The position numbers and the translations under genes are program-made. Shown piece by piece: positions 1-10,520 of a stretch of DNA of 18,776 nucleotides. The stretch is from Spirogloea muscicola (Eukaryota; Streptophyta; Zygnematophyceae; Spirogloeales; Spirogloeaceae). The stretch lies in assembly GCA_009602725.1 (NCBI GenBank), contig WELB01000033.1:283654-302429 (forward strand). Direction: 5' to 3'. The first letter of the stretch is position 1. Every line of letters begins with the position of its first letter. The notes beneath the pieces are model-generated. The model searched no databases. It was not told the DNA's origin and saw only the letters and a list, made by a program, of their open reading frames with translations.

Positions 1-3000
1 GCCGCAGCGGCCGAGCGCCGGGGGCGGCGGCGGCGGCAACGAGCCGCCGCCGCCGCTGAACGAGCCGCTCGGCGGCCACATCTTCGTGTCCAAGAGCGAG
101 AGCATGGAGCAGGACGTGCAGCGCAGCATCTTCGGTGAGCGGGGGCGGACATCGCCGGCCGTGGCGTGTGTCGCTGTCATGAGAGACAGCCACCGGCTGC
201 AATCCTCGCCCCTGCTTCCCGTGGCCGCGCTGACGCTGGCGCCCCATGACGAAGATGCCGTCGCTGATGCCTATGTGACGTTGCCGCTGGCTGACGGTGG
301 GTGTTCAATTCAGGGCTGCCGCACCGATTTCTCGAGTCGGTGCGACGCATCCAGCCGGGCATGCCGCTCTTCCTCTACAACTACACGACTCGCAACCTCC
401 ACGGCGTCTTCGAGGTGAGTGCCAGGTTGGCGCCGCTGGTGCTGCTGCCGCCGCCGCCGATCTTGCCAGGAGTTGGTAATGGCATCGATGATCCCCTTTC
501 AGGCCACGAGTGAGGGTGGCTTCAACCTTGACCCACATGCGTGGGACGCGCCCGACAAAGTCGACCTCGTCTATGGCCGCGCCGTGTCCCGCTATCCATC
601 GCAGGTGCGCATCGCTGCTACCGGTCTCGCCACTGCTGCCGATCGCAGCCTTCGCTTGCTGGCCATCGCCACCTGGCCCACCGGGGTCGGCCGCGATGCG
701 AAGCTCGGGTTGCGGTGATCGATGCTGCTGATGTGGCGCGTCGGCGGAGGCTGGGGCAGGTGCGGTTCAAGGTGCGGGAGGAGCGCGGGCGCGTCAACGA
801 GCAAGTGTTCCGGCCGCTGCTCTACCACTACGAGGGCCACAAATTCCGCCTCGAGCTCTCGCGCATCGAGGTGCGCGTCGGTCGCCCGTCGCCAGCGCCG
901 CCGCTCCCGCCCTGGCCATCCTTTGACAGGCGCACTCATCTGTGCTGCTTTGCCAGCTCGCTCACCACCGCTGTACATGGTCGCCGCTGTGGGCATGCAG
1001 ACGGAGGGCCTGCTCAACTTGTTCAACCGGGCCGGTGAAGCGGACGGCGACTGGGAGCCTGTGCGGAGCCGCGGTAACAAGGCAGCGCGTTCGCAGCGGC
1101 CCACCGTCGCCTGGGGCCCTGCACCGACATCATCGTCAATGGCCCCATCGCAGTCCCCGGGAGGGTGGGGGGCTGGAGGCGGCAGCCGGCCGGCAGCCGC
1201 GCCGGCAGCACCGCAGCCGGCTGTCAACGGCGGTGGCAGCTACAGCGGGGCGAGCTACAGCGAGAGCAACTTAGCTCCAGCTGCGGCTGCGGAGAAGGCT
1301 GCTGCCAACGGCTCGGTCCTCCATCACGAGTCGCCAATGAAGGTGGTGGCGCAGCCGCATCGTGCTGTTGTCAAGGAGGCGACTCCAAATGGGCCGTTGC
1401 TACAGGCCGTGCCGGTCGTGGCTGCCAATGGGCTGCTGCGGACTACTGAGGAGACTTCCTCTGGCAATGGCCAGGCGCAGCCGCCAACTGCTTCGGCAGC
1501 AAGACCAGCGGCCCCCACCGCGGCGAGGCCGCCGGCGGTGGCCTGGCCGGCTGCGCGGTCGTATAGCGCTATTTTGAAGGCCGGCATCGCTGGCTCGGAG
1601 CAGGCCAGGAACGGTCACCAGAACGTCCTGCGGCCGGGGCCATCAACCGCTATGGCGGAGGCGGTGGCCCTGGTGGCAGCTGCGGCGCTGGAGGAGGCCG
1701 CCCCAGCAACTCCCTCGAGCGCCAGCAGCAGCGACACAAGCTGCGCCATTGGCAGCAGCAGCAGCAGCCCCAGGAGTAGCGCCACACCGGCCAGCCCTGC
1801 TGCCCCGGTAGCGCCTGTGCAGCCGCTGCCTGTTGATTCTAGCGCAACGGTGAGGCCAGCAGTGGCTGTCACAGTGGACAGGCGGCCCGCCGGCAGTCCT
1901 CTAGTGGCGCTCGCCGAGCTGCCGCCGCAGGCCCGGCATGCCGACGCAGGTTCCTACCAAGGCGCTGCTGCAGAGAAGGACCGCCCTTTACTGAGCGTCA
2001 GCGCCGGTGGCGGCGGGCCTGCCGAGAAGAGCTCGGAGACCCAGGAGAATGCGGATGCCGACGTTCAACGACCGGCAATGGCTGCCAGTCTGCAACAGCG
2101 GCCCCAGAGCCGCAGCCCGCCTCTGAAGAACGGCGATCCCGGGGGCAGGCCCATGCCGGAGCAGGCCGGCAGGAGGTCGCCGGAGCTGGCTGAGGAGGTG
2201 ATAGAGTCGCCGCGAACGGCTTCAAAGCCACCGGCTGCGTTGGCGGAGGCTGTGGCGTTTGTGACGACGGCGGCAGCGTCCACGGCGACCGTGACGTCGG
2301 GAGCACAGCAGCAGCCCCCCTCAAAGGTGGCTTGGCAAGGCAACGACGTGGCGCATCTGCAGCGGCTCGCCGAGCCCGCCAATTCGTCGCCGGTCGTCGG
2401 CAGCAGCAGCAGCAGCACCGGCGGCGGCAGCAATGGCTGCGCCTCAGTCGAGAGCAGCCTGCCGAGCTCGCCGTCGCCGCCGCTGCTGCCGGCTGGGGCC
2501 GGCCTTGACAACGGTGTGGACGCGGCAGCGCCAACGATCACGGCCCATGGAGCTGCAAGTGGCACCGCCACCACGCGCCAGGGAGGAGGCGCTGGCGGCA
2601 CGGGGCTGCCACTGCCACCGCCCCTGACCGATGCCGAGGCCCTGCCGCCGGCAGACGGTGGCAATCAGCGGCTGCTGGCACGGCAGGCTAGCGGGCCGCA
2701 GCGCAGCGCTGGGGCAAGTGTCAGCAGTGGCAGCCAGCCGCTTCCACGGCAGCGGTTTGGAAGTGGTGGCCAGGCTGCGGTGTCCGTGAGGCAGCCCCCG
2801 GCTGCGCAGCCAGCGCCGGGCCTGCGGACTCACAGCGAAGACGGCAGCAGCGTTGGCAGCGGCGGCAACGGTGGCGGACTGCCGGCATCCAGAGGGAGTG
2901 GCAGGGACCACGATGCGCTCAACCAGCAGCCATTGCCGCGGCCGTCGCACGCGCCGCCGCCGCCACCGCCGCCGCGGCCGATGGAGCACCACCTGCCACG

Positions 3001-6000
3001 GCAGCAGTTGGTGCTGGCTGCAGCACAGCAGCCGCTGCCACCGCCGATGCCAGCAGCGACGCTGTCCAGGGCCCTCACGCCGCACTCAGCAATGGCAGGC
3101 CGCCCACCGCCGGCAGCCCTCCAGCAGCAGCACCTGCAGCTGTACTCGGAGCCGCTGCAGTCAGCGGCGCCGCTTCGAGGGATGATGCCCCCAAGCGGCC
3201 GCAGTGGTCGCGGTCCGCTGCCGCCGCCATCGTCCTCCTCCTTGCCCACAATGGCCGCCCTGGCACTCGATGGCACAGGGGCAGCGGCAACCGCTTCCGC
3301 GCACTTCCCAGGGGCCCGCCAGATGCTGGGTGCGCCGCCAGACGGCAGCTCCAGTGGCGGCAGCGGCTTCGCAGCGCTGCCAAGCCTGTCGCTGGGCCCC
3401 CCGGCTGCCCCGCTCCCGCCGGCGGTGTTTGGCGCTGGCAGCGCCGGCGTCGGTGGCGTATTCCAGCAGCCGCCGACCATGCTGATGGTGCAGTCGAGGC
3501 TGGGCGCGCTGCCGACGTTCATGCTCCCGCCTGTGCATCTGCTGCGCGGCATCAATGAGCTGCACGATGAGATCCTTGAGTTCTCGACGGTAGCGCGGCC
3601 CTCGGCTGTGGCGCGGCGCCGTGCTGAGGCTGCCGTGGAGCAGGTGCGGCTGTGCGTGCAGGAGCTCTGGCCCGGTGCCGACATTGAGGTGAGCATCGCC
3701 GTCCAAGTCAATGTCATCTACTACTTGAATATTGAACAGCAGACAGGTCACATAGACTCTTTGCCGTGCACTGTGCTTGAGAAAAGCGTCTAGCTCGCTT
3801 GCTGTACGATATTCTTACTATTGCGATACATTCTGCACTCTGAGCTTCAGTCATATACGTTGTTTCACCATGAGGCAGTATCTACTATTTGGTCATTCTT
3901 AAGAAAGACATTCATTCCACACCAGCCAGTCTTGCCTGGTGCTGGCCCACATGATGCAAATTGCTGTGGTTGAGGCATTTCAAGTGGTAATTGTTTTGAG
4001 GGAAGCTGAACCTCATGGGAGTGCTCACTATCTCTGGCTGCCTTTGTCCAGGTCTTTGGGTCGTATGCAACCGGGCTGGCGCTGCCGCACAGCGACGTGG
4101 ACGTGGCAGTGGTGCAGGCCCCGCCCCCGCCCATGTCGGCCGAAGGCGCGTACCTGCAGGGCCCGCGCACGTTCGCGCCGCTCATTCGCCAGCTCTCAGC
4201 CTCGCTCCAGGGCCGGGACTGGTGTGAGAGCCTCGTGACAATCGAGACGGCGTCCATTCCCGTGGTCAAGCTGCGCTGCCGGGTCCTGCCCAAAGCGGAT
4301 GCGGCGTCGCCTCGAACAGCTGAAGCCGTGGCACCGGCTGCAGAGGATTCTGAGGACGCCGTCACGAGCATTGTGGCAATTGACATTACCATCAGTGGCA
4401 GCCGGCTTGCCGAGGTCAGCGACAGCAGCGGCGACCCCGCCGCTGTTGCCGAGTGGAACAACAAGCTGCGTGCTGCCCAGGGTGCGCACAACGGCGCTGC
4501 AGCGCGGGAGTACATCATTGAGCGGCTCCACCAGATGCCCGCTCTCGGCCCACTGGTACAAACCCTTGCTCACATTTTTCTGCAGAATCATCTGGGCTGT
4601 CACGTAAGGCGGGCAAAGTGGCATGTACGGCTGTAATTCACCAGGTTCAGATTTTGAGCTTCTGCGTCGAGCTTTATTACAAGAGCTTTATCACTGTGGG
4701 AATTGCTGATTGTCTCTGACCGGATGAGCGACGATCAAACTCCTCTTAGATGGGTCTGGGCAAGATCACGCTTTGGGTTTCGCATTCGGGGCTCAGGTTC
4801 AAGACCAGCCTGGGTCACTGCAATCAGGCATGGAGGCTTACATGGCCTGTGCGAGATGTTCGCAGGTGCTGTTGAACAAGGCTTACTTGCACCACCGCGG
4901 CCTGAATGACGTCTACAAGGGCGGCCTCGGCTCCTTCTCCCTCACCCTCATGCTCATCTACTTCCTGGAGGTCAGCACCCCTTGACTTATATCTTGGCAA
5001 ATGTGGAGCTTGTGGAGCAGCAGAAGGACCTGGGCTGTCTTTCCAAGTGTCGGCTATTTCCTTGTGGCTTATTGCTAAACAGAATGCAGCCGCCTGGAAG
5101 TCATTGTCTATGTAGATGAGTCACAGTTAAAGCCCGTGACACTAAACAGTGCACTTGTGTTGCTGCAGAGAGTACGGCTCTCGTGTGGGACGCCGTCAGT
5201 GCGGTTGCAACGGGACCCACTGGCGGCAGCTGCCGAGCCCCCTAGCTCCACAGCAGACAACCATGGTGAGGGCACTGGCGGCAGCAGCAGCAGGGATGGC
5301 AGTGCGAGCGCCGGGACGAGCACCGCGAGAAGTGGGCCCAGTCTGAGTAGGTCGCGGAGTGGGGCGCAAGCGGCGTGGCTGCGGGCGGGGTTCGCGGCGG
5401 ACATGCGAGATGACTTACAGTCAATCCCGTCGCCCAACCTGGGAGTGCTGCTCCTCAGCTTCCTGCACATTTTTGGAGGCGAACTCGACTTCTCGCAGCT
5501 CCGGCTTGTCCTCAAGGTCAGCACCTATTAGACTCCACCCGCCGGCCTGCATCGGCGCGCTCTGGCACTGGCTGGCCCACAGGTTGGCGGCAATGCCTGA
5601 CGCACTGAGCACTCTCTGACAGCATCACTTGTCCTGCGGCCGGTTGCAGAGCCAGAGAGATCCAGGCCTGTTCCTGGCGGATCCGCAGGCGCGGCCAGCG
5701 GCGCTATGGATCGACAACCCGCTTCGCCCAGGCTCCAACATTGGTGCCGGCTCCTTTGCTATGTGGCACGTTCAGGTTCTGCCACCATACCCACCTCTCA
5801 TGGAACTGTAACCTGCGGGCGGTGTTCTCCACAATGCAGCGGATGCTTGCCTTGCTGACATTCAGAAGGTATACAAGACAATGAAATGAACAGACAGACT
5901 AATAACACAAACTTCTTGTGTCAAATGACCAGGCGGCGTGGCGCGACATGCTGCACTGCCTCGCAAGCCTGAGCCTCGGGGGGCTGGAGCTCAAGGACGC

Positions 6001-6208
6001 TGCAGTGACGGCAAAGGCGTCGAGCTGGCTGGGACGGCGGCGCGGCGGCCCGTTGCCGCTGCTCGACCACGTATTCACCCACACAGCGACTCCGGCAACT
6101 TCCACAGCAGCTTCAGCAGCTTCATACACCCCCCGCAGTGGTGGTGGCGGCGGCAACAGCGATAGTGGCGGTCTTTCTGCAGCGAGTAGTGCCAAGGGGT
6201 TGCACTAA
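1..6208 (+). CDS. DCD domain fused to TRF4/5-type non-canonical poly(A) polymerase (5' partial)
   Basis: Exon model: <2-134, 314-414, 503-604, 760-870, 1001-3688, 4052-4555, 4866-4970, 5169-5516, 5650-5775, 5933-6208. Every phase matches, giving 1497 codons plus TAA; the start codon lies upstream. Residues 24-158 form a DCD (development and cell death) domain: GGHIFV, the IFGLPH joint across intron 1, PLFLYNY, LHGVFEA, DPHAWD, SRYPSQVRF, FRPLLYHYEG and KFRLELS, ending in TEGLLNLF. Residues 160-1010 are Ala/Pro/Ser/Gly-rich and probably disordered. From about 1020 (LHDEILEF) comes a Trf4-like nucleotidyltransferase: GSYATG, then SDVDV with catalytic Asp1060 and Asp1062; the third Asp is D1156 in VAIDITISG. 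It continues with the central domain (HHRGLNDVYKGGLGSFSL, PNLGVLLLSFLHIFGG) and the nucleotide-recognition motif (NPLRPGSNIGAGSFAMWHV). This family adds short oligo(A) or mixed tails to RNAs for exosome decay or tail protection. DCD is a plant/algal domain linked to stress and cell death; its molecular role is unclear. The fusion is inferred from one uninterrupted 2688-nt exon carrying the end of DCD and the start of the polymerase. The alternative is two genes with an internal start. Confidence 0.85.
150..1030 (+). other. DCD domain coding region
   Basis: This is a sub-feature of the fusion gene. The domain is encoded by the first four exons and the beginning of the fifth (71-134, 314-414, 503-604, 760-870, 1001-1030; the part before 150 is in exon 1). 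It is essentially full length, about 135 residues. The acceptor at 1001 was chosen over those at 930 and 957. It is the one that joins the domain end (SRIE) to the hydrophobic TEGLLNLF tail seen in plant DCD proteins and keeps the long downstream frame open. The acceptor at 957 would enter a frame that stops at 1274. Confidence 0.85.
1031..3540 (+). other. Long low-complexity linker within one exon
   Basis: This is the middle of the fusion protein, within exon 1001-3688. It is rich in Ala, Pro, Ser, Gly and Gln, with Ser runs from AGC repeats (about 1750-1770 and 2400-2415) and a Pro run (about 2953-2978). No transmembrane segment or folded domain is recognisable. Charged and aromatic residues are rare, so Trp-containing spots stand out: VAWG at 1106, GGWG at 1163, VAWPAARSYSAILK at 1538 and VAWQGND at 2326. 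The frame has no stop for 896 codons, and the DCD end and polymerase start are both in it. This is the main support that the stretch is coding and not intron. Confidence 0.75.
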
Positions 6209-6639
6209 GCTGTGCTGGAGCTTGCCAGTGTACGGCATTGGCTGTTGAGGAGGCTAGCAGAGGAGGCCCAGACACTTTTGTTGCAAGTCAGCTGCTGTGG
6301 CGGCTTGCTCAACATGCAGACCTCGGCCGTGGCACTCGGTGTCTGCTTGCACTTCGCCATTGCTTTATGGAGCCGATAGGGTATCATGGCACAAGCAGTG
6401 GCTGTTATTGTTCAAGTTCGGCATCAGAGCATGCTGTTGGTTCCCTCTCGCTGCCGCATCAATGCAAGCTGTCGGGGCCAAGCATTGTTAGTACTGGGAT
6501 TTTTCCTCCTCTTTTGCCAGCCCTGCCCCATCTATGGCCTGCAGCTGAGAGCAGCGCAGGGATTGCGCAGCAACTATCTGTCAGGCCTGCAATGGAGTGC
6601 AGCACGTACACTTGCAAAAGCCTCGCCACTATTGCATAG

Positions 6640-6644
6640 TGTAA
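6640..6644 (+). terminator. Candidate TGTAA poly(A) signal of the fusion gene
   Basis: TGTAA is the usual polyadenylation signal of chlorophyte algae. This copy lies 432 nt after the fusion-gene stop codon, in the correct orientation. A pentamer occurs often by chance, so this is only a candidate. Confidence 0.35.
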
Positions 6645-6926
6645 TGACGATGATGTTGTGTGCAAGGGGCCAAATCTGAATGAGAAGGCATCTACAGTGC
6701 CAGTAGTGCTTGCTGCTTGCATGGTGTTGCAAAGTACTGGGACTTCAAGATTTGTTAAAGTAATCAGGCAATCCTCAGGTAAATCTCTATTATACTTGAC
6801 AAGATCGGGTATCAGAACTTGATACCACCAGAACCAGGGCGATTGGCCGTCTCCAAGATTGTCCAAGATTGGTACAAGCACTCAAACAAGGCTGGGAAAC
6901 GCTGATGGGATATCACACTCAAGATA

Positions 6927-6931
6927 TTACA
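6927..6931 (-). terminator. Candidate TGTAA poly(A) signal of argininosuccinate synthase
   Basis: TTACA on the + strand reads TGTAA on the minus strand, 215 nt downstream of the ASS stop codon. The PELOTA gene has a TGTAA at almost the same distance from its stop. Confidence 0.4.
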
Positions 6932-7145
6932 GAGGCGAGAAGGTTGTGCCAAGTGGCTGACAAATGCTGAGCAGGTCTGCCAGAAGAACTGGCTGACAAA
7001 GCGACAGGCTATGCATTGGCAAGCGCAGCTGCCTCACGTGGGACACAGTGGAAGGAGGCGAGAGGACGGGAGAGAGCGGTCTTCGGGGTTGTAGATAAGC
7101 GTTTTAGAGAGGGTTCTTGCGTGCAGCGTGTCAAGGAGGTTGCGC

Positions 7146-10100
7146 TCAAAGCCCCTGCTCCTGCATGGCACGTACACGCGTCGGGAGGCCGTAGAGGCGG
7201 ATGAAGCCTGCGGCATCGGCCTGGTTGTACACGCCGCTGCCCTCCTCGAAGGATGAGATGTCCTGCAGGCGGGCAGGCAGGCAGGCGGCAGCCATACACA
7301 GTCAAGGAGGGCAGCTGACAAGGAGGGAAGCAAAGCACTTGGCTGCCGCCTGTGAAGGTGAAGCTGTCGGCTTGCAGCAACAGCCACTTGTGCTAGTGAA
7401 CATAGTGGATGAAAGTCCTACATCCTGAGCCTACCGCTAAGAACTGCATTGACATGAATAAGAGCCGCATGGAGACAGTGCATAAGAGCTCGCATGTGCT
7501 ATATTGGCACTATGGATGCCATGATTCCTTATTACCATTTGATTCAAGTGCTGTTAATAGAGAGTGGGGTCCAAAGCTAGCGCTTCTACTGCTTGTGGCT
7601 ACCTGGCGGTAAAGGCTGAAGGGGCTCAGGCGGCTGGCAACTGAGAGCGCGCCCTTGTAGCACTTGAGCTTCACGGACCCCGTGACGTTCTTCGATACCT
7701 CGACCATGAACGCATCCAGCGACTCCCGGAGGGGGTCAAACCAGCGGCCAGCATACACGAGCTCCGCATACTTGATGCCCAGCATGTCCTTGGTCTGCAA
7801 AAGGACACCGAATATGAAGGATACAAGTTTGCTGCCATACCCATTACAGAGAACAGTGCATGGCTATGTTGCTTATATGAATCTCTGTCAACCCAAGAAC
7901 ATAGACGAGGGACAGACCTGCATGGTCTCCCGATCCAAGACAAGAGCTTCCAGCTCCCTGGCAGCCAGCGTGACGATGGTGCCGCCAGGGGTCTCATAGA
8001 CTCCTCGGCTCTGACATCATCACGCGTGCAAATGTCAGTGTCTGATTCACAAAAAGCAAAGCCTAAACAGCATTTGCGCCAGCTGACAGGAGCACTGACA
8101 AGTCGCTGATATGCAAATGGAGGTGTGTTGTTTCAGCAGTGACGTGAGAATACAAGGAATCCCACAAAAAAAGGACAGCTTGCAATTCTTTGCAAGTACA
8201 TGTCGCCAGATCTTACCTTCATCCCCACGAGGCGATTCTCAACTAAGTCACAACGTCCAATGCCATGACGGCCGCCAATCTCGTTGAGCTCCTCCAGCAG
8301 AGTAGCGGCAGACTTGGTCTGCCCGTTGAGAGAGACTGGCAAGCCCTTCTCAAAGCCAATCTCCACATACCTGGAAAACAGCTGGTTCTGGCCATAAGAA
8401 TCACATGCTCATGTGTGTGTTGAAGTGCTTATCATACTCGCAGGATGGATGTCCACACTAAACTGGCTGCATCGATTATTGAAGCGTACATTCGCAAGAG
8501 CTTACTCTGGTGTGTTAGGTGCATCCTCAGGATCCACCGTCATGACATACATATCCTTCTTCGGCTCGTTAGCAGGATCCTCGAGAATATCACCCTGCAA
8601 AATTCATCATCCGAGGGCTCCTGACTATCAGATCTCAAGCAAGAATGAACAGGTCGTAAGGGAGCAAGCATGTGCAATGAGGCGCACAAGTATAAGCACC
8701 AACCTCATGACTGATGTGCCAAAGATTGCGGTCGCGGGAGTAAATGGACTTTTTGGTCGCAGTGATGGGGACGTTGTGCTTCTCTGCATATGCAATGGCA
8801 TCCTCACGCCCCTTGATGTCCCACTCCCTCCAGGGGGCAACCACGTGGAGCTTGGGGTCCAGCGCAAAGAAGGTCAGCTCGAAACGGACCTACACAATGT
8901 CCATAAGATTCCAAGGAAACATGAAGAAGTCAGACCAAGATGGTAAGCAGAGGAGCTCCAAGAGCTTTAGAGCACGCAGCCGACAGGTCAGACAAAGCCT
9001 GCACCTGGAATCCTCAGGCTCACATTGAGGCCAAACTACAGTTCTGGAGGCCCAAGGAAGGCGACTGGACCTGATCGTTGCCCTTGCCTGTGCAGCCATG
9101 AGAGACAGCATCAGCGCCAACCTGCTTGGCAACGTCAACCATGGCCTGTGCCAGAAGTGTCGAAGTTAGGAGAATTAGACATGAGCAGATACTCAATCTT
9201 AGGAGACCGCTCAACAAAGTTCCCGAGGACACTTGCACACTAAAACACACAGCATGATCAACAGGGCCCAGATTGATCATTGTGTGCATCTGGAAGGTAG
9301 TCATGTGAGCAGGGAAATGCCATGGAAATTGACTAGTACCTTAGCAATGATGGGCCGAGCCATGGATGTTCCTAGGAGGTACTTCCGCTCATAGACAGCG
9401 CCAGCTCTGATGCAGGGGAAAATATAGTCCTTAGCAAATTCCTCCTTCAGATCACCAATAAATAGTTGGCTGGCGCCACTGGCCTTGGCCTTCTTCTCAA
9501 GCCCATCAGTCTCTCCAACACCCTGAAAACGACAGTAGGATATTGTAAGTAACTCCTGTAGCTGCTGCTATAACGACAATGAAGCTAAAACATTCATTGT
9601 CCAACAGAGGAACCTCTTTTCTAGTATCTAATGGCGACAAGGTTCCGACCAGGGTATCATGACTTATGGCTTGCCTTCCAGGAACGTATCCAGGACAACC
9701 TTCATAACCAGGTGACTGTACATCTCCTTCGCACTGCATACTTCAATTAACTGTGCAACGAAGACATAGTTGCTGGCATACCTGACCAACATCTGCGCAG
9801 AAGCAGACAACCTCGCAGCCATAATTTTCCCTGCAGAAATTTGACAGTGGCTGCAGGTTCAGGCTCAGCCTAAGTCACACTACTGATACATAGCACCTGC
9901 ACAAAGCTAAATCTGGTCAGACAGAGCCTCTTGCCTCCATTTCTGGCAGTAAGATACACCCGGCAGGGCTGCAACAGTTTCTACCAGTTTTGCGCAAGTG
10001 TCTGTGCAACTCATGCATCCTCAACAACAACTTGGCTAAACTCCAACGAGTAGTAATGCTTACTTGAGCCACGGCACTATGACAGAGGTGTCCAGGCCAC

Positions 10101-10520
10101 CGCTGTAGGCAAGCACCACCTTGTTCAGCTTTCCCCTGATACCTCCATCCTTGCTTGCAGCTGCATTTGTGGCAACTTCGCCAACAGCAGCCACTCCAGC
10201 TCGGATGCCTGTCTCACAGACACACACAACGTCAGAAGCTATTGATTGATGAGCTTGAGTGTGGGCCCTCTGATGGCCAGCATGCACTACCAGATAACCA
10301 CAGCTGAAATGTCTTGATCGGCCAAAGTAAAGGGCTTGCATGACACACTGCAAGAATGTGCCAATGTCGGCCTTCTTTGTAGGCAGATCAGATCATCAAT
10401 GCAGCCACAGCTTCTCTTGCTCACAAAGCCATTATCGAGGCTGTCCATACCTTGAAGAACGACCGCCTTATTTGAGCCAGAGGAGGACGACGACTTGGAG
10501 ACCAGGGCGTCTCCCAGCAT
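7146..10520 (-). CDS. ASS1: Argininosuccinate synthase, probably plastid-targeted
   Basis: The enzyme joins citrulline and aspartate with ATP to make argininosuccinate, the penultimate step of arginine synthesis, which takes place in the plastid in plants and algae. Exons in transcript order: 10520-10451, 10208-10064, 9830-9782, 9522-9340, 9145-9071, 8889-8704, 8594-8506, 8370-8217, 8010-7918, 7794-7603, 7262-7146. All ten introns are GT-AG with consistent phase, giving 450 residues from the first in-frame ATG. The leader (residues 1-50) is Ser/Ala-rich with few acids, like a transit peptide. Motifs in order: the PP-loop AYSGGLDTS (57-65), [48 protein letters not shown], the second family signature [53 protein letters not shown], and a tail ending MQEQGL. 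The length fits the mature enzyme (about 400) plus a leader. The start is uncertain: the frame is open up to a TAG at 10587-10589, so an extra 5' exon could extend the leader. The gene is convergent with the fusion gene and divergent from ELP5. Confidence 0.96.

Larger units (their letters stand above)
6209..7145. other. Convergent intergenic region / 3' UTRs
   Basis: The stretch lies between the stop codons of the fusion gene (+) and argininosuccinate synthase (-). I see no further gene: the small open frames here show no recognisable motif and no exon-like phase pattern. It most likely holds both 3' UTRs and their poly(A) sites. Confidence 0.6.

Noticed and set aside
2444-3717. Long minus-strand open frames opposite the linker (213 and 295 codons)
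   Set aside because: These are GC-rich shadows of the + strand exon, whose frame alone carries the DCD end and polymerase start.
8413-8946. A 177-codon + strand open frame
   Set aside because: It is antisense to argininosuccinate synthase exons and encodes no recognisable motif.
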